Source of the DNA: Neotamlana nanhaiensis
GTDB taxonomy: Bacteria; Bacteroidota; Bacteroidia; Flavobacteriales; Flavobacteriaceae
NCBI RefSeq assembly: GCF_000943555.1
Contig: NZ_JTDV01000019.1
Span: forward strand, 24,420-88,419
Length of the DNA: 64,000 nt
Reading direction: 5' to 3'
Below, piece after piece: positions 1 through 8,052 of this stretch (position 1 is the first letter of the stretch; each line of letters starts with the position of its first letter). Below the pieces are notes generated by a model that was not told where the DNA came from, ran no database searches, and saw only the letters and a program-made list of their open reading frames with translations. Position numbers and translations under genes: made by a program.

Positions 1-1211
1 TTCAAAACGCCATCACTTGTACTATTTTCCCAAATTTCTTTTGCCTCATCCGTTCTTTTCCATTCCAAATATTCTTTATAATTTCTACCAATTATCTTTG
101 ATTTAAGTAAATCTTTCTTTTTATCACCAAGTAATTTTTCAAAGTAAATATTCTGCCTATAGTACTCTTCTTTTGAAAGAACATATTTATGAGACTTAAC
201 GAAAAATGCTTTGTAAATCGCTTGAAAATCCGCTCCGTTTTTTACTAATTCATCATATTCTTTTTCTAACTTTTCCTTTATCTCTTCGTCTGGTAATTCT
301 TGATTTCCTGAACTCTGACTTGTCAATTTTATATCCTGAGCCTCGGTCGAAGTATAAATTAGCATCCCAAAAACCAACGGAATTAAGAGTGCATATTTTA
401 ATAAATAAATTTGTTTCGATTTTGATTTTTGTAACATAACGATTCGTTTTTTGATTAATGATTGTTTGTAAAATGGATTGATGAATGATATGCGCTTGGT
501 TTGAAACACTTGCGCCAATAAATTTTGATAGTAATCTTTTTTGTTTTGATGTTTTACTGCTTGCGAATCGGCTATAAATTCGTGTAGCGTTATCATTTTA
601 TTTTGATAAATGTATACCAACGGGTTAAACCAAAACACAATACGAAGCACCTCGAAAAACAATAAATCGAGTGTATGTTTTTGTTTAACATGAACCATTT
701 CGTGTTGTAAAATGGTATGCTTTTCTGGTTCGCTTAACCGTTCGCCTAAAAACACATAATTAAAAAATGAAAAGGCGTTGGTGCTTTTTAATAAGGTAAC
801 TAAACACAGTTTTCCGTTGTTGATTTTAGGACTATTTTTTATTAAAACCAGTACTTTAAATAACTTTACAACAAATAAAATTAAGGTTATGACAACGCCC
901 AGATAAAATAAATTTTGCCATGTAAAAAGCATTATAATTGATGCGCTTTGAGATTGAATAACAACTGGATCGAGTTGTATGGTTTTATTTGTTTGCCCTA
1001 AAAATACTTCGGGTAAAGCTACAACAAACTGCTCTGGCACTGCTTTTTTAAAACTTTCAATTTTTATAAAGGGCAATACCAACGACAACCATGCTGTGAA
1101 TAAAAGGTATGCTCTATTCCAATTAAAAAAGGTTTCGCGTTTTAAAAATGTATCGTAAACCAAAAGAAAAAACAACTGAAACGTTACAGTTTGAAGTAGA
1201 TAATGCCACAT
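1..1211 (-). CDS. M56 family (BlaR1/MecR1-like) membrane peptidase, C-terminus cut by window edge
   Basis: The frame is open from an ATG at 1211 to the left edge, about 403 codons, with no stop in the window. The protein begins MWHYLLQTVTFQLFFLLVYD, a membrane segment, and has further hydrophobic stretches near residues 35-50 and 100-120. The zinc-peptidase motif HEMVH sits in a stretch reading LQHEMVHVKQKHTLDLL, the usual M56 signature (HExxH followed by KQxHxxD). A further membrane segment near residue 285 is followed by a hydrophilic, Lys/Glu-rich presumed periplasmic tail. The start lies two bases after the stop of the blaI-like gene, so the two form one operon. In this family the peptidase senses a signal and inactivates the BlaI repressor. 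No beta-lactamase is visible here, so the signal is unknown. Confidence 0.88.
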   Translation of the reverse strand, partial: MWHYLLQTVTFQLFFLLVYDTFLKRETFFNWNRAYLLFTAWLSLVLPFIKIESFKKAVPEQFVVALPEVFLGQTNKTIQLDPVVIQSQSASIIMLFTWQNLFYLGVVITLILFVVKLFKVLVLIKNSPKINNGKLCLVTLLKSTNAFSFFNYVFLGERLSEPEKHTILQHEMVHVKQKHTLDLLFFEVLRIVFWFNPLVYIYQNKMITLHEFIADSQAVKHQNKKDYYQNLLAQVFQTKRISFINPFYKQSLIKKRIVMLQKSKSKQIYLLKYALLIPLVFGMLIYTSTEAQDIKLTSQSSGNQELPDEEIKEKLEKEYDELVKNGADFQAIYKAFFVKSHKYVLSKEEYYRQNIYFEKLLGDKKKDLLKSKIIGRNYKEYLEWKRTDEAKEIWENSTSDGVL

Positions 1212-1213
1212 GA

Positions 1214-1573
1214 TTACTCGTTTTTATTAATTTCTTTTAACACCGATTCTAACTCGTTTACACTAATGTCGTTTTTCTTCATAAAGAAAGATACCATGCT
1301 TTTAAACGACCCTTGAAAGTACCCATCTACCAACTTATTTATAGATTGATTACTGTAATCTTGTTGTTTTAAAACAGGAAAATAAATATGCCCTTTTCCC
1401 TGTTTTTCGTAATCTACAACACCTTTACCTTCTAAAATTCTAACAATAGTTGAAACCGTATTGTAAGCTGGTTTTGGATCAGGGAATTCTTCAATTATGG
1501 CTTTAACATTGGCCTTTTTTAGTTGCCAAAGTATTTTCATTATATCCTCTTCTGCTTTTGTAAGTTGTACCAT
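1214..1573 (-). CDS. BlaI/MecI/CopY-family transcriptional repressor
   Basis: A 119-residue protein, the usual length for the family. The N-terminal winged helix runs from about residue 4 to 75 (LTKAEEDIMKILWQL at the start, then AYNTVSTIVRILEGKGVV as the recognition region). The rest is the C-terminal dimerisation part, where family members are cleaved by their partner. It is followed at once by the M56 peptidase gene, the classic repressor/anti-repressor pairing. Two tandem inverted repeats lie about 90-125 bp upstream of the start and are likely its own operators. The target genes beyond its own operon cannot be told from this window. Confidence 0.9.
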   Translation of the reverse strand: MVQLTKAEEDIMKILWQLKKANVKAIIEEFPDPKPAYNTVSTIVRILEGKGVVDYEKQGKGHIYFPVLKQQDYSNQSINKLVDGYFQGSFKSMVSFFMKKNDISVNELESVLKEINKNE

Positions 1574-1665
1574 ATTTTTTTATTTAAGTAATTTTTTGTT
1601 TCTATTTTTAAAGTTTCTGAAACCAATTCATTGATGACAATGAAAAAATTTCATACCGCTAATAT

Positions 1666-1700
1666 AACTAAAAAATTAGTTAAAACTATAATTTTAGTTT
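1666..1700 (-). promoter_or_regulatory. Two tandem candidate BlaI operators
   Basis: AACTA-N6-TAGTT occurs at 1666-1681 and again at 1684-1699, where it extends to AAACTA-N6-TAGTTT at 1683-1700. The two sites have identical architecture and an 18-bp centre-to-centre spacing, about 1.7 helical turns. A degenerate third copy (ACCTA-N5-TAGTC) follows at 1716-1730. The sites lie between the divergent repressor gene and the DUF456 gene. That they bind the BlaI-like protein is inferred from position and symmetry. Confidence 0.55.
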
Positions 1701-1759
1701 AAAATGTAACACGTGACCTAATTTTTAGTCTAATAATCAAGAACAAAATCACTTAACCC

Positions 1760-2257
1760 ATGGATATTACTTTATTTATTATTGCTTGCTTTTTAATGTT
1801 TTTAGGCATTATTGGTAGTTTTTTACCCATTTTACCTGGACCTGTAACCAGTTGGCTTGGTTTTTTGATTTTACATTTTACTAAAACCATAACTTTAGAA
1901 ACATCATTTTTAGTGATAACAGGATTAATTGCCTTATTTATTTACATACTCGATTATATAATTCCTGCTATTGGCACCAAGCGATTTGGCGGAAGTAAGT
2001 ATGGGGTTATTGGCACAACCATTGGGCTAATTGTTGGCATTTTTGCTCCAATACCTGGCGGTATAATTATTGGTCCATTTTTAGGGGCTCTAATAGGCGA
2101 ATTATTAAATAAAAGTGATACAAAAACAGCTACACGCGCAGCATTTGGATCGTTTTTAGGCTTTATTACCTCAACTTTTATAAAGTTTATTGTGGCTATA
2201 ATTTATACCGGACTTTTTATTGGTATAGTTTGGGAAAATAGAGACATCTTATTTTAA
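1760..2257 (+). CDS. DUF456 family membrane protein
   Basis: A 165-residue, very hydrophobic protein with about four or five membrane segments. It matches what I know of the DUF456 family: an N-terminal FLGIIGSFLPILPGP stretch, a loop around GTKRFGGSKYGVIGTTIG and glycine-rich segments such as PGGIIIGPFLGALIGE. The function of the family is not known. It stands alone, transcribed away from the BlaI/M56 pair, and is followed by a strong hairpin terminator. The operators between it and blaI could in principle affect it as well. Confidence 0.85.
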   Translation: MDITLFIIACFLMFLGIIGSFLPILPGPVTSWLGFLILHFTKTITLETSFLVITGLIALFIYILDYIIPAIGTKRFGGSKYGVIGTTIGLIVGIFAPIPGGIIIGPFLGALIGELLNKSDTKTATRAAFGSFLGFITSTFIKFIVAIIYTGLFIGIVWENRDILF

Positions 2258-2277
2258 TTTTAATCTAAAAAAAGAAG

Positions 2278-2312
2278 AAACCCTGTGGGTCTCTCACCTC
2301 CACAGGGTTTTT
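2278..2312 (+). terminator. Rho-independent terminator after the DUF456 gene
   Basis: AAACCCTGTGG (2278-2288) pairs perfectly with CCACAGGGTTT (2300-2310) around an 11-base loop, and the run of T continues to 2312. It lies 21 bp after the stop codon. The stretch from 2313 to 2500 holds no gene that I can see. Confidence 0.85.
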
Positions 2313-2500
2313 GTGTAAATTGCTATTATCAACAAAAAAATGAGGGATTAATTAATTTTTTTGAAGCGTTGTATATACAAATATACCTATAAATTTCTAA
2401 TTTTAGATGTGGGAAACCCGTAATTAACTTACGGTTAACTTACAGAACTCAATGAATACAAGGGTTTTAAGCAGAAAAAAACTGTAAAAAATCATAAATT

Positions 2501-3172
2501 TTATATAAACCCTTTGCTACGAGCTTCGTTTATTAAAGTTTCATCTTGCCCATCTTCTACCTCAAAAATTTCTCGTAATTGTTTTTTACGTTTTTCTATA
2601 GCGCTTAAAGAAATATCTAAATGTTGCGCTAAATTTTTGGTTTTTATCCCTTGCGATAATAAGTAAAGTATTTTTCGGTTTTTCTCGTCGATTACAATAT
2701 CTGTGGTTAACGATTTTCTAATATGCTGATTTACGGTACCGCTATAAAATGGCGGATTATTTAAAACCGCTTGAAAAGCACTTGCCAATTCACTTGATGT
2801 TAAATCACTTTTAATTAAAAAACCTTCTGGATCGATGGTTTTAATAATATTATGTATTCTAAACGATTCGTTAAACATGGTTAACACCACAATTTTAGCA
2901 TTTGGAAGTACTTTTTTGGCATATTCGGCTATGTCTTCGCCAGAACTCATAACACCATCGGTTGACGGTGGTAAACTTATATCGACAAACAGTACATCGT
3001 AAGGCGTTTCGTTTACCGATTTATTAATTAATTCTACAGCCTGATCGCAATTATTTGCGATATCAATTTTTAAATTTTGATGTTCTTTTTTTGTAAATAA
3101 TAATGTGTTTTGATATCCTTCAATAATCATAGGATGATCATCAATCATTAATATTTTTATGTTTTCGGTCAT
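2501..3172 (-). CDS. LuxR/NarL-family response regulator
   Basis: A 223-residue two-domain regulator. The receiver domain covers about residues 5-130, with the acidic pair D11/D12, the phosphoacceptor D64 (in VDISLP), T98 and K121 (in LIKSD) all present. The LuxR-type helix-turn-helix lies at about 160-215 (ILYLLSQGIKTKNLAQHLDI, then SLSAIEKRKKQL). The gene starts 9 bp after the stop of the histidine kinase gene, so the two form one operon and almost surely one two-component system. The target genes are unknown. The neighbouring small lipoprotein gene is a possibility on position alone. Confidence 0.92.
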   Translation of the reverse strand: MTENIKILMIDDHPMIIEGYQNTLLFTKKEHQNLKIDIANNCDQAVELINKSVNETPYDVLFVDISLPPSTDGVMSSGEDIAEYAKKVLPNAKIVVLTMFNESFRIHNIIKTIDPEGFLIKSDLTSSELASAFQAVLNNPPFYSGTVNQHIRKSLTTDIVIDEKNRKILYLLSQGIKTKNLAQHLDISLSAIEKRKKQLREIFEVEDGQDETLINEARSKGFI

Positions 3173-3181
3173 GTTAGGTTA

Positions 3182-5017
3182 TTATGTAATTGGAGCTTCT
3201 AAAATTAAGGTTGTACCTTGTTGTTTCTGGGATGTTATAGTTATATTTCCGTTAATTTCTTTTACTCTAGAATTCATGTTTTTTAAACCAATTCCAGATT
3301 TTGCTTTATTAACATCAAATCCTCCGCCGTCATCTACCATCGTTATGCAAATTACATCTTTTTTTAATTTAAAGCTAATTTTTACAAGGCTTGCATTGGC
3401 ATGCTTATTAATGTTGTGTAAGGCTTCTTGTATAATGCGGTATATATGAATTTTAGTTTTATTGCTAACAAGATCCCAGTTTATGTTAGAATCTGCCATA
3501 AAAGTATGTTTCAAATTATAACTTAAAGTTTGGGTCTCAACTAAAGTTTTAATAATATCGATAAAACCAGAACCTGACACAAAATCGGTATTTAACTCGT
3601 GCGATACTTTACGAATATCGTGTTCAATATCTTGCAACTCATTAATATACTGTTCTCGTGCCTTTATTGCCTGCTCACTAGTATTCATATTTAAGCTATC
3701 TAAACTTAAACGCGTTCCAAACAAGCGTCCCAAAACACCGTCGTGTAGTTCTTGCGAAATTCTAGTTTTTTCTTGAGCCCTTGCTTCCTCAATACTTTCG
3801 TTTTGCGAAAGCATTAGGTTATAAATTTCTTCGTTACTTTCTTGCTGCGATTGTTTAAATTCGAGTGCTTTATTTTTTGCGCGTTGGGTTAAAAATAAAT
3901 ATAGAAGTAAGGCTGCCAACATAATAATTATTGAAATTATAAATAGCCATTGGCGCTCTTTAGCAATGCGTTTATTTTCTTGCTCAATTTGGTCGGTTTC
4001 GTAGCGTATTCTTGCAAATTTATCGCGGTTAAGGCGTTCTATTTTTTGTAAACTATCGCTTAACACTATGTATTCATTTAAATATTTATTAGCAGTTTCG
4101 CCTTTTTCTATCTTAGCAATAATATAGAGCGATTTAAGCAAATCGTCATTATTGTACTTCTCCGAAATATTTTTGGCTTTATAGGCATAAAATCGAGCCG
4201 AATCCTTTTGGTTGATATCGTTATAAAATTCGGCTAAATGTTGATGAATAATTATAGAATTATAAGAATCGTTTATACTGTCGAAAATTTTTAAGGCCTT
4301 TAAATAAAGTCCTGGTAATTCTTTATGTTTATTCGCTAAATAAAGGGCATTCGCATAATTACCCAAAGCTAAACCATAAACATCGGGATATTGTGTTATT
4401 AATTTTTTGTTGTTATAAATTTCCTGATATTTATTAAAAGCCTTATCGAACTGTCCTGAGCGCCTATAAACTTTAAGCATATTATTTAAAGTTAACCCTT
4501 TGCTACGCACGTAATTGCCTTTTAAATCATTTTTAATTTCTAACGCCTTTTCAAAATATGTAATAGATTGTTCGTGTTGTTCTAACTCATCAAAAACAAT
4601 TCCTAAATTATTGTAAGTATAGGCTTTATACTGCCTAACGCTGTTGGTTTGATTTAAACCATTTAGTAAAGTTAAAACTTCAATAGAAAGCGATTCGCTA
4701 CCTGTGTAATCTTTTTGGTAAAGCTGGCAAACAGCAATGCCATAGCGAGTTATAGCAACGTTAAAGGTTAAATTATGAGATTGAAAAACCTTTTCGGCCT
4801 TTTGGAAGTATACTAATGCGCTATCGCTAAATAGTGATTTTCTAAATAATTCTCCAATTTTATATTGCACCTCTGCAATCGCAACAGAATCGTTTTTAGG
4901 AAGTGTTTTTAATTCGGCTTTAACAGAATCTATTTTTTGAAAAACCCTAGAATCTTGTGCATTCAACACAATTATGTTTAAAAAAAACACAAAACAAATA
5001 TGGGCTAAAACTTTCAA
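3182..5017 (-). CDS. TPR-repeat sensor histidine kinase (HisKA_3 type)
   Basis: A 611-residue protein with a signal peptide (residues 1-20), about seven tetratricopeptide-like helical repeats forming the periplasmic sensor (about 30-320), and one membrane segment near residues 357-377. A coiled-coil linker leads to a HisKA_3 dimerisation domain with the phosphorylated His in QELHDGV (H425). The C-terminal ATPase has an N box in IIQEALHNINKHANA and glycine boxes DDGGGFD and SGIGLKNM. This architecture is common in Bacteroidota and pairs with LuxR-type regulators, as here. The signal is unknown. TPR sensors usually bind proteins or peptides rather than small ligands. Confidence 0.92.
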   Translation of the reverse strand: MKVLAHICFVFFLNIIVLNAQDSRVFQKIDSVKAELKTLPKNDSVAIAEVQYKIGELFRKSLFSDSALVYFQKAEKVFQSHNLTFNVAITRYGIAVCQLYQKDYTGSESLSIEVLTLLNGLNQTNSVRQYKAYTYNNLGIVFDELEQHEQSITYFEKALEIKNDLKGNYVRSKGLTLNNMLKVYRRSGQFDKAFNKYQEIYNNKKLITQYPDVYGLALGNYANALYLANKHKELPGLYLKALKIFDSINDSYNSIIIHQHLAEFYNDINQKDSARFYAYKAKNISEKYNNDDLLKSLYIIAKIEKGETANKYLNEYIVLSDSLQKIERLNRDKFARIRYETDQIEQENKRIAKERQWLFIISIIIMLAALLLYLFLTQRAKNKALEFKQSQQESNEEIYNLMLSQNESIEEARAQEKTRISQELHDGVLGRLFGTRLSLDSLNMNTSEQAIKAREQYINELQDIEHDIRKVSHELNTDFVSGSGFIDIIKTLVETQTLSYNLKHTFMADSNINWDLVSNKTKIHIYRIIQEALHNINKHANASLVKISFKLKKDVICITMVDDGGGFDVNKAKSGIGLKNMNSRVKEINGNITITSQKQQGTTLILEAPIT

Positions 5018-5070
5018 CTACTATTAAAACATTTACCCTCAAATGTATTTAATTTTTATTTATTTCCATA

Positions 5071-5105
5071 AAAAAAGCTTCAACTATAATAGCTGAAGCT
5101 TTTTT
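5071..5105 (-). terminator. Hairpin terminator after the small lipoprotein gene
   Basis: AAAAAAGCTTCA (5071-5082) pairs perfectly with TGAAGCTTTTTT (5094-5105). The T-tract symmetry lets it work in either direction. It lies 25 bp beyond the stop of the small lipoprotein gene and separates that gene from the two-component operon starting at 5017. Confidence 0.8.
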
Positions 5106-5130
5106 ATAAAATATTAAATGTAATTGTTTC

Positions 5131-5277
5131 TTAGTCTGAACCACTACCACCAGTATAAGGCATCTCTTCGGTCTCAGGAGATTGTAAAACATCGTCCTCG
5201 TTTAAATCTTGTTTTGTACAAGAGGCTACGGTTAAAAAAAGTGATGCTAAAATTAGAGTAATTCTTAAGGCTTTCAT
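5131..5277 (-). CDS. Small lipoprotein, 48 residues, hypothetical
   Basis: The ATG at 5277 opens a 48-codon frame ending in TAA at 5131. It starts MKALRITLILASLFLTVASC, a textbook lipoprotein signal with the lipobox Cys at position 20. The mature part is only 28 residues, acidic (TKQDLNEDDV and PETEEMP) and ends in GGSGSD. It has its own perfect hairpin terminator downstream and no co-directional partner, which supports a real, separately transcribed gene. I do not recognise a family. Tiny acidic lipoproteins of this kind are frequent but poorly annotated in Flavobacteriaceae. It sits just upstream of the TPR kinase operon, from which the terminator separates it. Confidence 0.7.
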   Translation of the reverse strand: MKALRITLILASLFLTVASCTKQDLNEDDVLQSPETEEMPYTGGSGSD

Positions 5278-5624
5278 ATTAATTTCGATTTTTAAGGTTT
5301 AACTATTATTTATTTCATTTATTAAAAAACACGTTTCAAAAGACTTAAATTAAAGTCTTGCTTTTTGAGGGATAAATGGAATAATTAACCTTAAACCGAT
5401 AAGCACAAACAGCCTACGATTATATAAGTTTTTTTGATGAGGGAATTGGCACAAACTGCCTATTTGGATTAATTTTTTAGTAAACTGAACTTAGGGAAAA
5501 CGGGAGCGCTCAACTTAGCTAAGGCTAATATATATCAACAAAACCAATAATTTAATAAATATTAGATAAAAAACACCTAAAACAAGCCAAAATGATGTAT
5601 TTTATCGATAAAGAAAGTATTATA
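5278..5624. other. Intergenic stretch with several short palindromes, no gene seen
   Basis: About 350 bp between the small lipoprotein gene and the orphan LacI gene. It contains the inverted repeat AAGACTT-N6-AAGTCTT (5340-5359), the palindrome CTTAGCTAAG (5514-5523) and the palindrome TTTATCGATAAA (5601-5612). The last has a central CG as LacI-family operators do, but it is downstream of the LacI gene. No open frame with a credible start and composition was found. Promoter elements for the lipoprotein gene must lie here, but I could not place them. Confidence 0.4.
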
Positions 5625-6629
5625 TTACAATATAGACTTGGTTTTAACCAAACTTGTTTTTACAATATTGGTTTTTACATCTTCCTCTTTATTAGTATTA
5701 AGCATGCGATTAATTAGCAATTGCGCTGCATTTTCACCAATGGTCTTGGCATGCTGCCTAATAGTTGTTAATTTAGGTAAGGTATGATTAGAATCGGATT
5801 TACTGGCAAAGGCAATTACCGATACATCTTTTGGCACTTTAAGTCCTAAATTTACTGCTGTATTTAAAGCTATTATTCCCGAAGAACTATCGGCTGCTAA
5901 AACTGCATCGATACCTGGGTTTTTCTTAAAAAAAGATTTTATTTTCTTTTGATGATCGTCTTTCTTTTTAATTTTTAAAACCAGCGGTTCTTGCTGTTTT
6001 TGCTCTAAAATAGCTTTATTGTAACCCCGCTCTCGTAATTTACCAACACTTAAATCGTTAATATTACTTATAAAGGCTATTTTTTTTCGGTTTTCACTAG
6101 TTAATAATTGCGTAGCATTGTAGGTAGCATCAAAATCATCAACTATAACTTTATCACATAACACATCGTGCGCCACCCTATCGAACATTACTATTGGCAA
6201 ACCTTGACTTATGGTTTTTTTAAAGTGTTCAATTTCATTACTTATTTGAGTTTCTTCGGCCACCGATAGAATAAATCCATCGACACTTCCATTGGCTAAA
6301 AGCTGCAAACTTTCCTTTTCCTTATCTAAGGATTCGTTAGATATACAGGTAATAATATTATAACCTTGTTTATTGGCTTCACGCTCTATACCAAAAAGCA
6401 CTTTGGCTAAAAACCTATTTAATATATTAGGAATTATAACACCTATAGTTTTAGTTTTATTATTCTTTAAACTTAAGGCTACTTTATTAGGTTTGTAATT
6501 ATATAATTCGGCAAGTTCCTTTACTCGTCTTACCGTAGTTTCTCCTATTTCTTCACTGTTATTTAAAGCTTTAGAAACTGTTGAAATTGAAACATTTAAC
6601 TCTTTAGCCAGTTGTTTGAGTGTAACCAT
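5625..6629 (-). CDS. LacI-family transcriptional regulator (orphan)
   Basis: A 334-residue protein of standard LacI length. The helix-turn-helix is residues 2-24 (TLKQLAKELNVSISTVSKAL), followed by the hinge region YNYKPNKVALSLK. The periplasmic-binding-protein-like sensor fills residues 60-334 (IGVIIPNILNRFLAKVLFGI onward). It lies alone between the small lipoprotein and the heme locus, both separated from it by terminators or long gaps. Its targets may be distant, perhaps a carbohydrate locus. A 17-bp inverted repeat lies 20 bp upstream of its start. It has about the same layout as the second LacI protein at 56638 but different recognition-helix residues (SISTVSKA against TAATVSRA), so it need not bind the same operator. 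Confidence 0.9.
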   Translation of the reverse strand: MVTLKQLAKELNVSISTVSKALNNSEEIGETTVRRVKELAELYNYKPNKVALSLKNNKTKTIGVIIPNILNRFLAKVLFGIEREANKQGYNIITCISNESLDKEKESLQLLANGSVDGFILSVAEETQISNEIEHFKKTISQGLPIVMFDRVAHDVLCDKVIVDDFDATYNATQLLTSENRKKIAFISNINDLSVGKLRERGYNKAILEQKQQEPLVLKIKKKDDHQKKIKSFFKKNPGIDAVLAADSSSGIIALNTAVNLGLKVPKDVSVIAFASKSDSNHTLPKLTTIRQHAKTIGENAAQLLINRMLNTNKEEDVKTNIVKTSLVKTKSIL

Positions 6630-6648
6630 ATAAACACGTTTAAGTGGC

Positions 6649-6665
6649 GTAATTTACAAAATTAC
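6649..6665 (-). promoter_or_regulatory. Candidate self-operator of the orphan LacI gene
   Basis: GTAATTT-ACA-AAATTAC is a perfect 7+7 inverted repeat 20 bp upstream of the start codon of the LacI gene at 6629. It lacks the central CG of most LacI sites, so assignment to this regulator is tentative. Confidence 0.4.
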
Positions 6666-6701
6666 TTTTATGCGACTCTTAAATTAAATGTTAACTACTT
6701 A

Positions 6702-6736
6702 ATAAAATAAAAAAAGCCACTTTAATAAAGTGGCTT
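6702..6736 (-). terminator. Terminator of the HmuY/receptor operon
   Basis: Read on the minus strand, AAGCCACTTT and AAAGTGGCTT (6727-6736 and 6714-6723 on the plus strand) pair around a three-base loop and run into a long T-rich tract (6702-6713). It lies just after the stop of the gene ending at 6759 and closes the three-gene minus-strand operon. Confidence 0.85.
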
Positions 6737-6758
6737 ATAAGGAATTACCCCTCTCCTT

Positions 6759-8021
6759 TTAGTTGAGAATTAATTTTTTTGTAGCACTATTATTTCCTGA
6801 AGTAAACTTAAGAACATAAACACCGCTTTGTAAGTTCGATAAATTTAAAGATTTGTTATAAAACCCAGAATTTTTCTTAAGTTCAGATTCAAATACTTTG
6901 GCACCAGAAACAGAGTAAATAGCGACTTCATTTTTCCCAGAACCTAATTGATTTACATCGTAAACTAAGTTTATATTTTTATCTGTTGATGGATTTGGAT
7001 ACACGCCAAAAGAAACAGCATCATTAATCGCTTCAATACCTAAAGTAGCAGTAACATCTTGTTGTTTAAACGTGATATTTCCTGTACTGGTGCCTTCAAA
7101 CGCAGTAAAATACAAGCGATAAACAGTTCCATCGGCATATTTTACGTAATAAGCTTGAGTAGCATCAACATCATAAGTAAATGTACTCATGTTGAACGAT
7201 TTCCAATCGTAACCAATGGTGTTTATCTCTTCTGAATACGTTAACGAAGGATTTGCTGGCATACCCGAAGTTTCTTCGTTTTGTGCCACAGTTACATCAT
7301 CGCTATGTAAAACTCCTGTTACTAAATAATACGTACCTGCACCATCTAAATCGGCAATATATTTAGTGAATTTTAAATCCCAATTACCAATCCCAGGTTC
7401 TGCAACAACCTCAGCGTCATTTTGTAATGAGTAATAATTAAATTTGTTGTTTGGGTTATTGGTGTTCGATACCGTAGCGGTTTCATCCGTACTCCAATTA
7501 CTTCCATCCCAAGAAGCATATTTAAAGGTATAACCACCATAATAATCTTCACAGAAGAATTTAATGTAAGAACCGTCAGCATATTTTAAAACAAATACCA
7601 CATCACCTTCAATATGGTGTGTTGCAAAGTTATAATTACCCCAACCGTATGCATACGTACCATCGGCAGAACCCGTATCGAAAGCACCAGTATTCCAACT
7701 AGTTTCAAGGTTGTGTAATTCGGTCCATGATGCTTCGTTGGCAACATCTACGTTTTCCCAGTCGTTTGGATCGTTAGACACATCGAAAACCTGAATGCCA
7801 GCGCCATCGTTTACTCTTAAAGAAAAACTCATTGAACTTGTTCTTAAAAAGGCTATATCCCAAGTACTTCTATCGTATGCGTTTGTTGTACCATCGCTTA
7901 ATTTATAAAACACATCGTTTGCGTAACTAGCTGTCATGCTTAAATCTACTGTTGTTTCTTGTGCTTGAGTCATAAAAATGCTTAAAAGCATTAATAATGA
8001 AAAATGTAATTTTGTTTTCAT
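6759..8021 (-). CDS. HmuY-like protein with T9SS sorting domain
   Basis: A 420-residue exported protein: signal peptide 1-20 (ending TQAQ), then two modules resembling the HmuY heme-binding fold, about 30-195 and 205-330. Both carry the family's opening Trp-Asp element (STWDIAFLR; GNWDLKFTK) and a late YxVKYADGxxYxxxF strand (YVKYADGTVYRLYF). Residues about 340-420 are a type A T9SS C-terminal domain (FGVYPNPSTD to YVLKFTSGNNSATKKLILN), so the protein is probably secreted across the outer membrane or anchored to the surface. HmuY proteins of Porphyromonas take heme from host proteins and pass it to a TonB receptor. Here the receptor gene is in the same operon. Heme ligands cannot be assigned by eye. 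Confidence 0.75.
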   Translation of the reverse strand: MKTKLHFSLLMLLSIFMTQAQETTVDLSMTASYANDVFYKLSDGTTNAYDRSTWDIAFLRTSSMSFSLRVNDGAGIQVFDVSNDPNDWENVDVANEASWTELHNLETSWNTGAFDTGSADGTYAYGWGNYNFATHHIEGDVVFVLKYADGSYIKFFCEDYYGGYTFKYASWDGSNWSTDETATVSNTNNPNNKFNYYSLQNDAEVVAEPGIGNWDLKFTKYIADLDGAGTYYLVTGVLHSDDVTVAQNEETSGMPANPSLTYSEEINTIGYDWKSFNMSTFTYDVDATQAYYVKYADGTVYRLYFTAFEGTSTGNITFKQQDVTATLGIEAINDAVSFGVYPNPSTDKNINLVYDVNQLGSGKNEVAIYSVSGAKVFESELKKNSGFYNKSLNLSNLQSGVYVLKFTSGNNSATKKLILN

Positions 8022-8052
8022 ATTTTAAAAGGATTAAATTTATTATTAGTTA

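Noticed and set aside
206..439. Plus-strand open frame of 77 codons
   Set aside because: It lies antisense inside the M56 peptidase gene, whose HEMVH motif and continuous frame are far stronger; the protein has no recognisable features.
2418..2443. CCGTAA-N5-TTACGG inverted repeat and two TTAACTTAC direct repeats
   Set aside because: They lie downstream of both flanking genes with no promoter nearby, so there is no support for a regulatory role.
3159..3449. Plus-strand open frame of 96 codons
   Set aside because: It is antisense to the ATPase domain of the histidine kinase, whose motifs are all intact.
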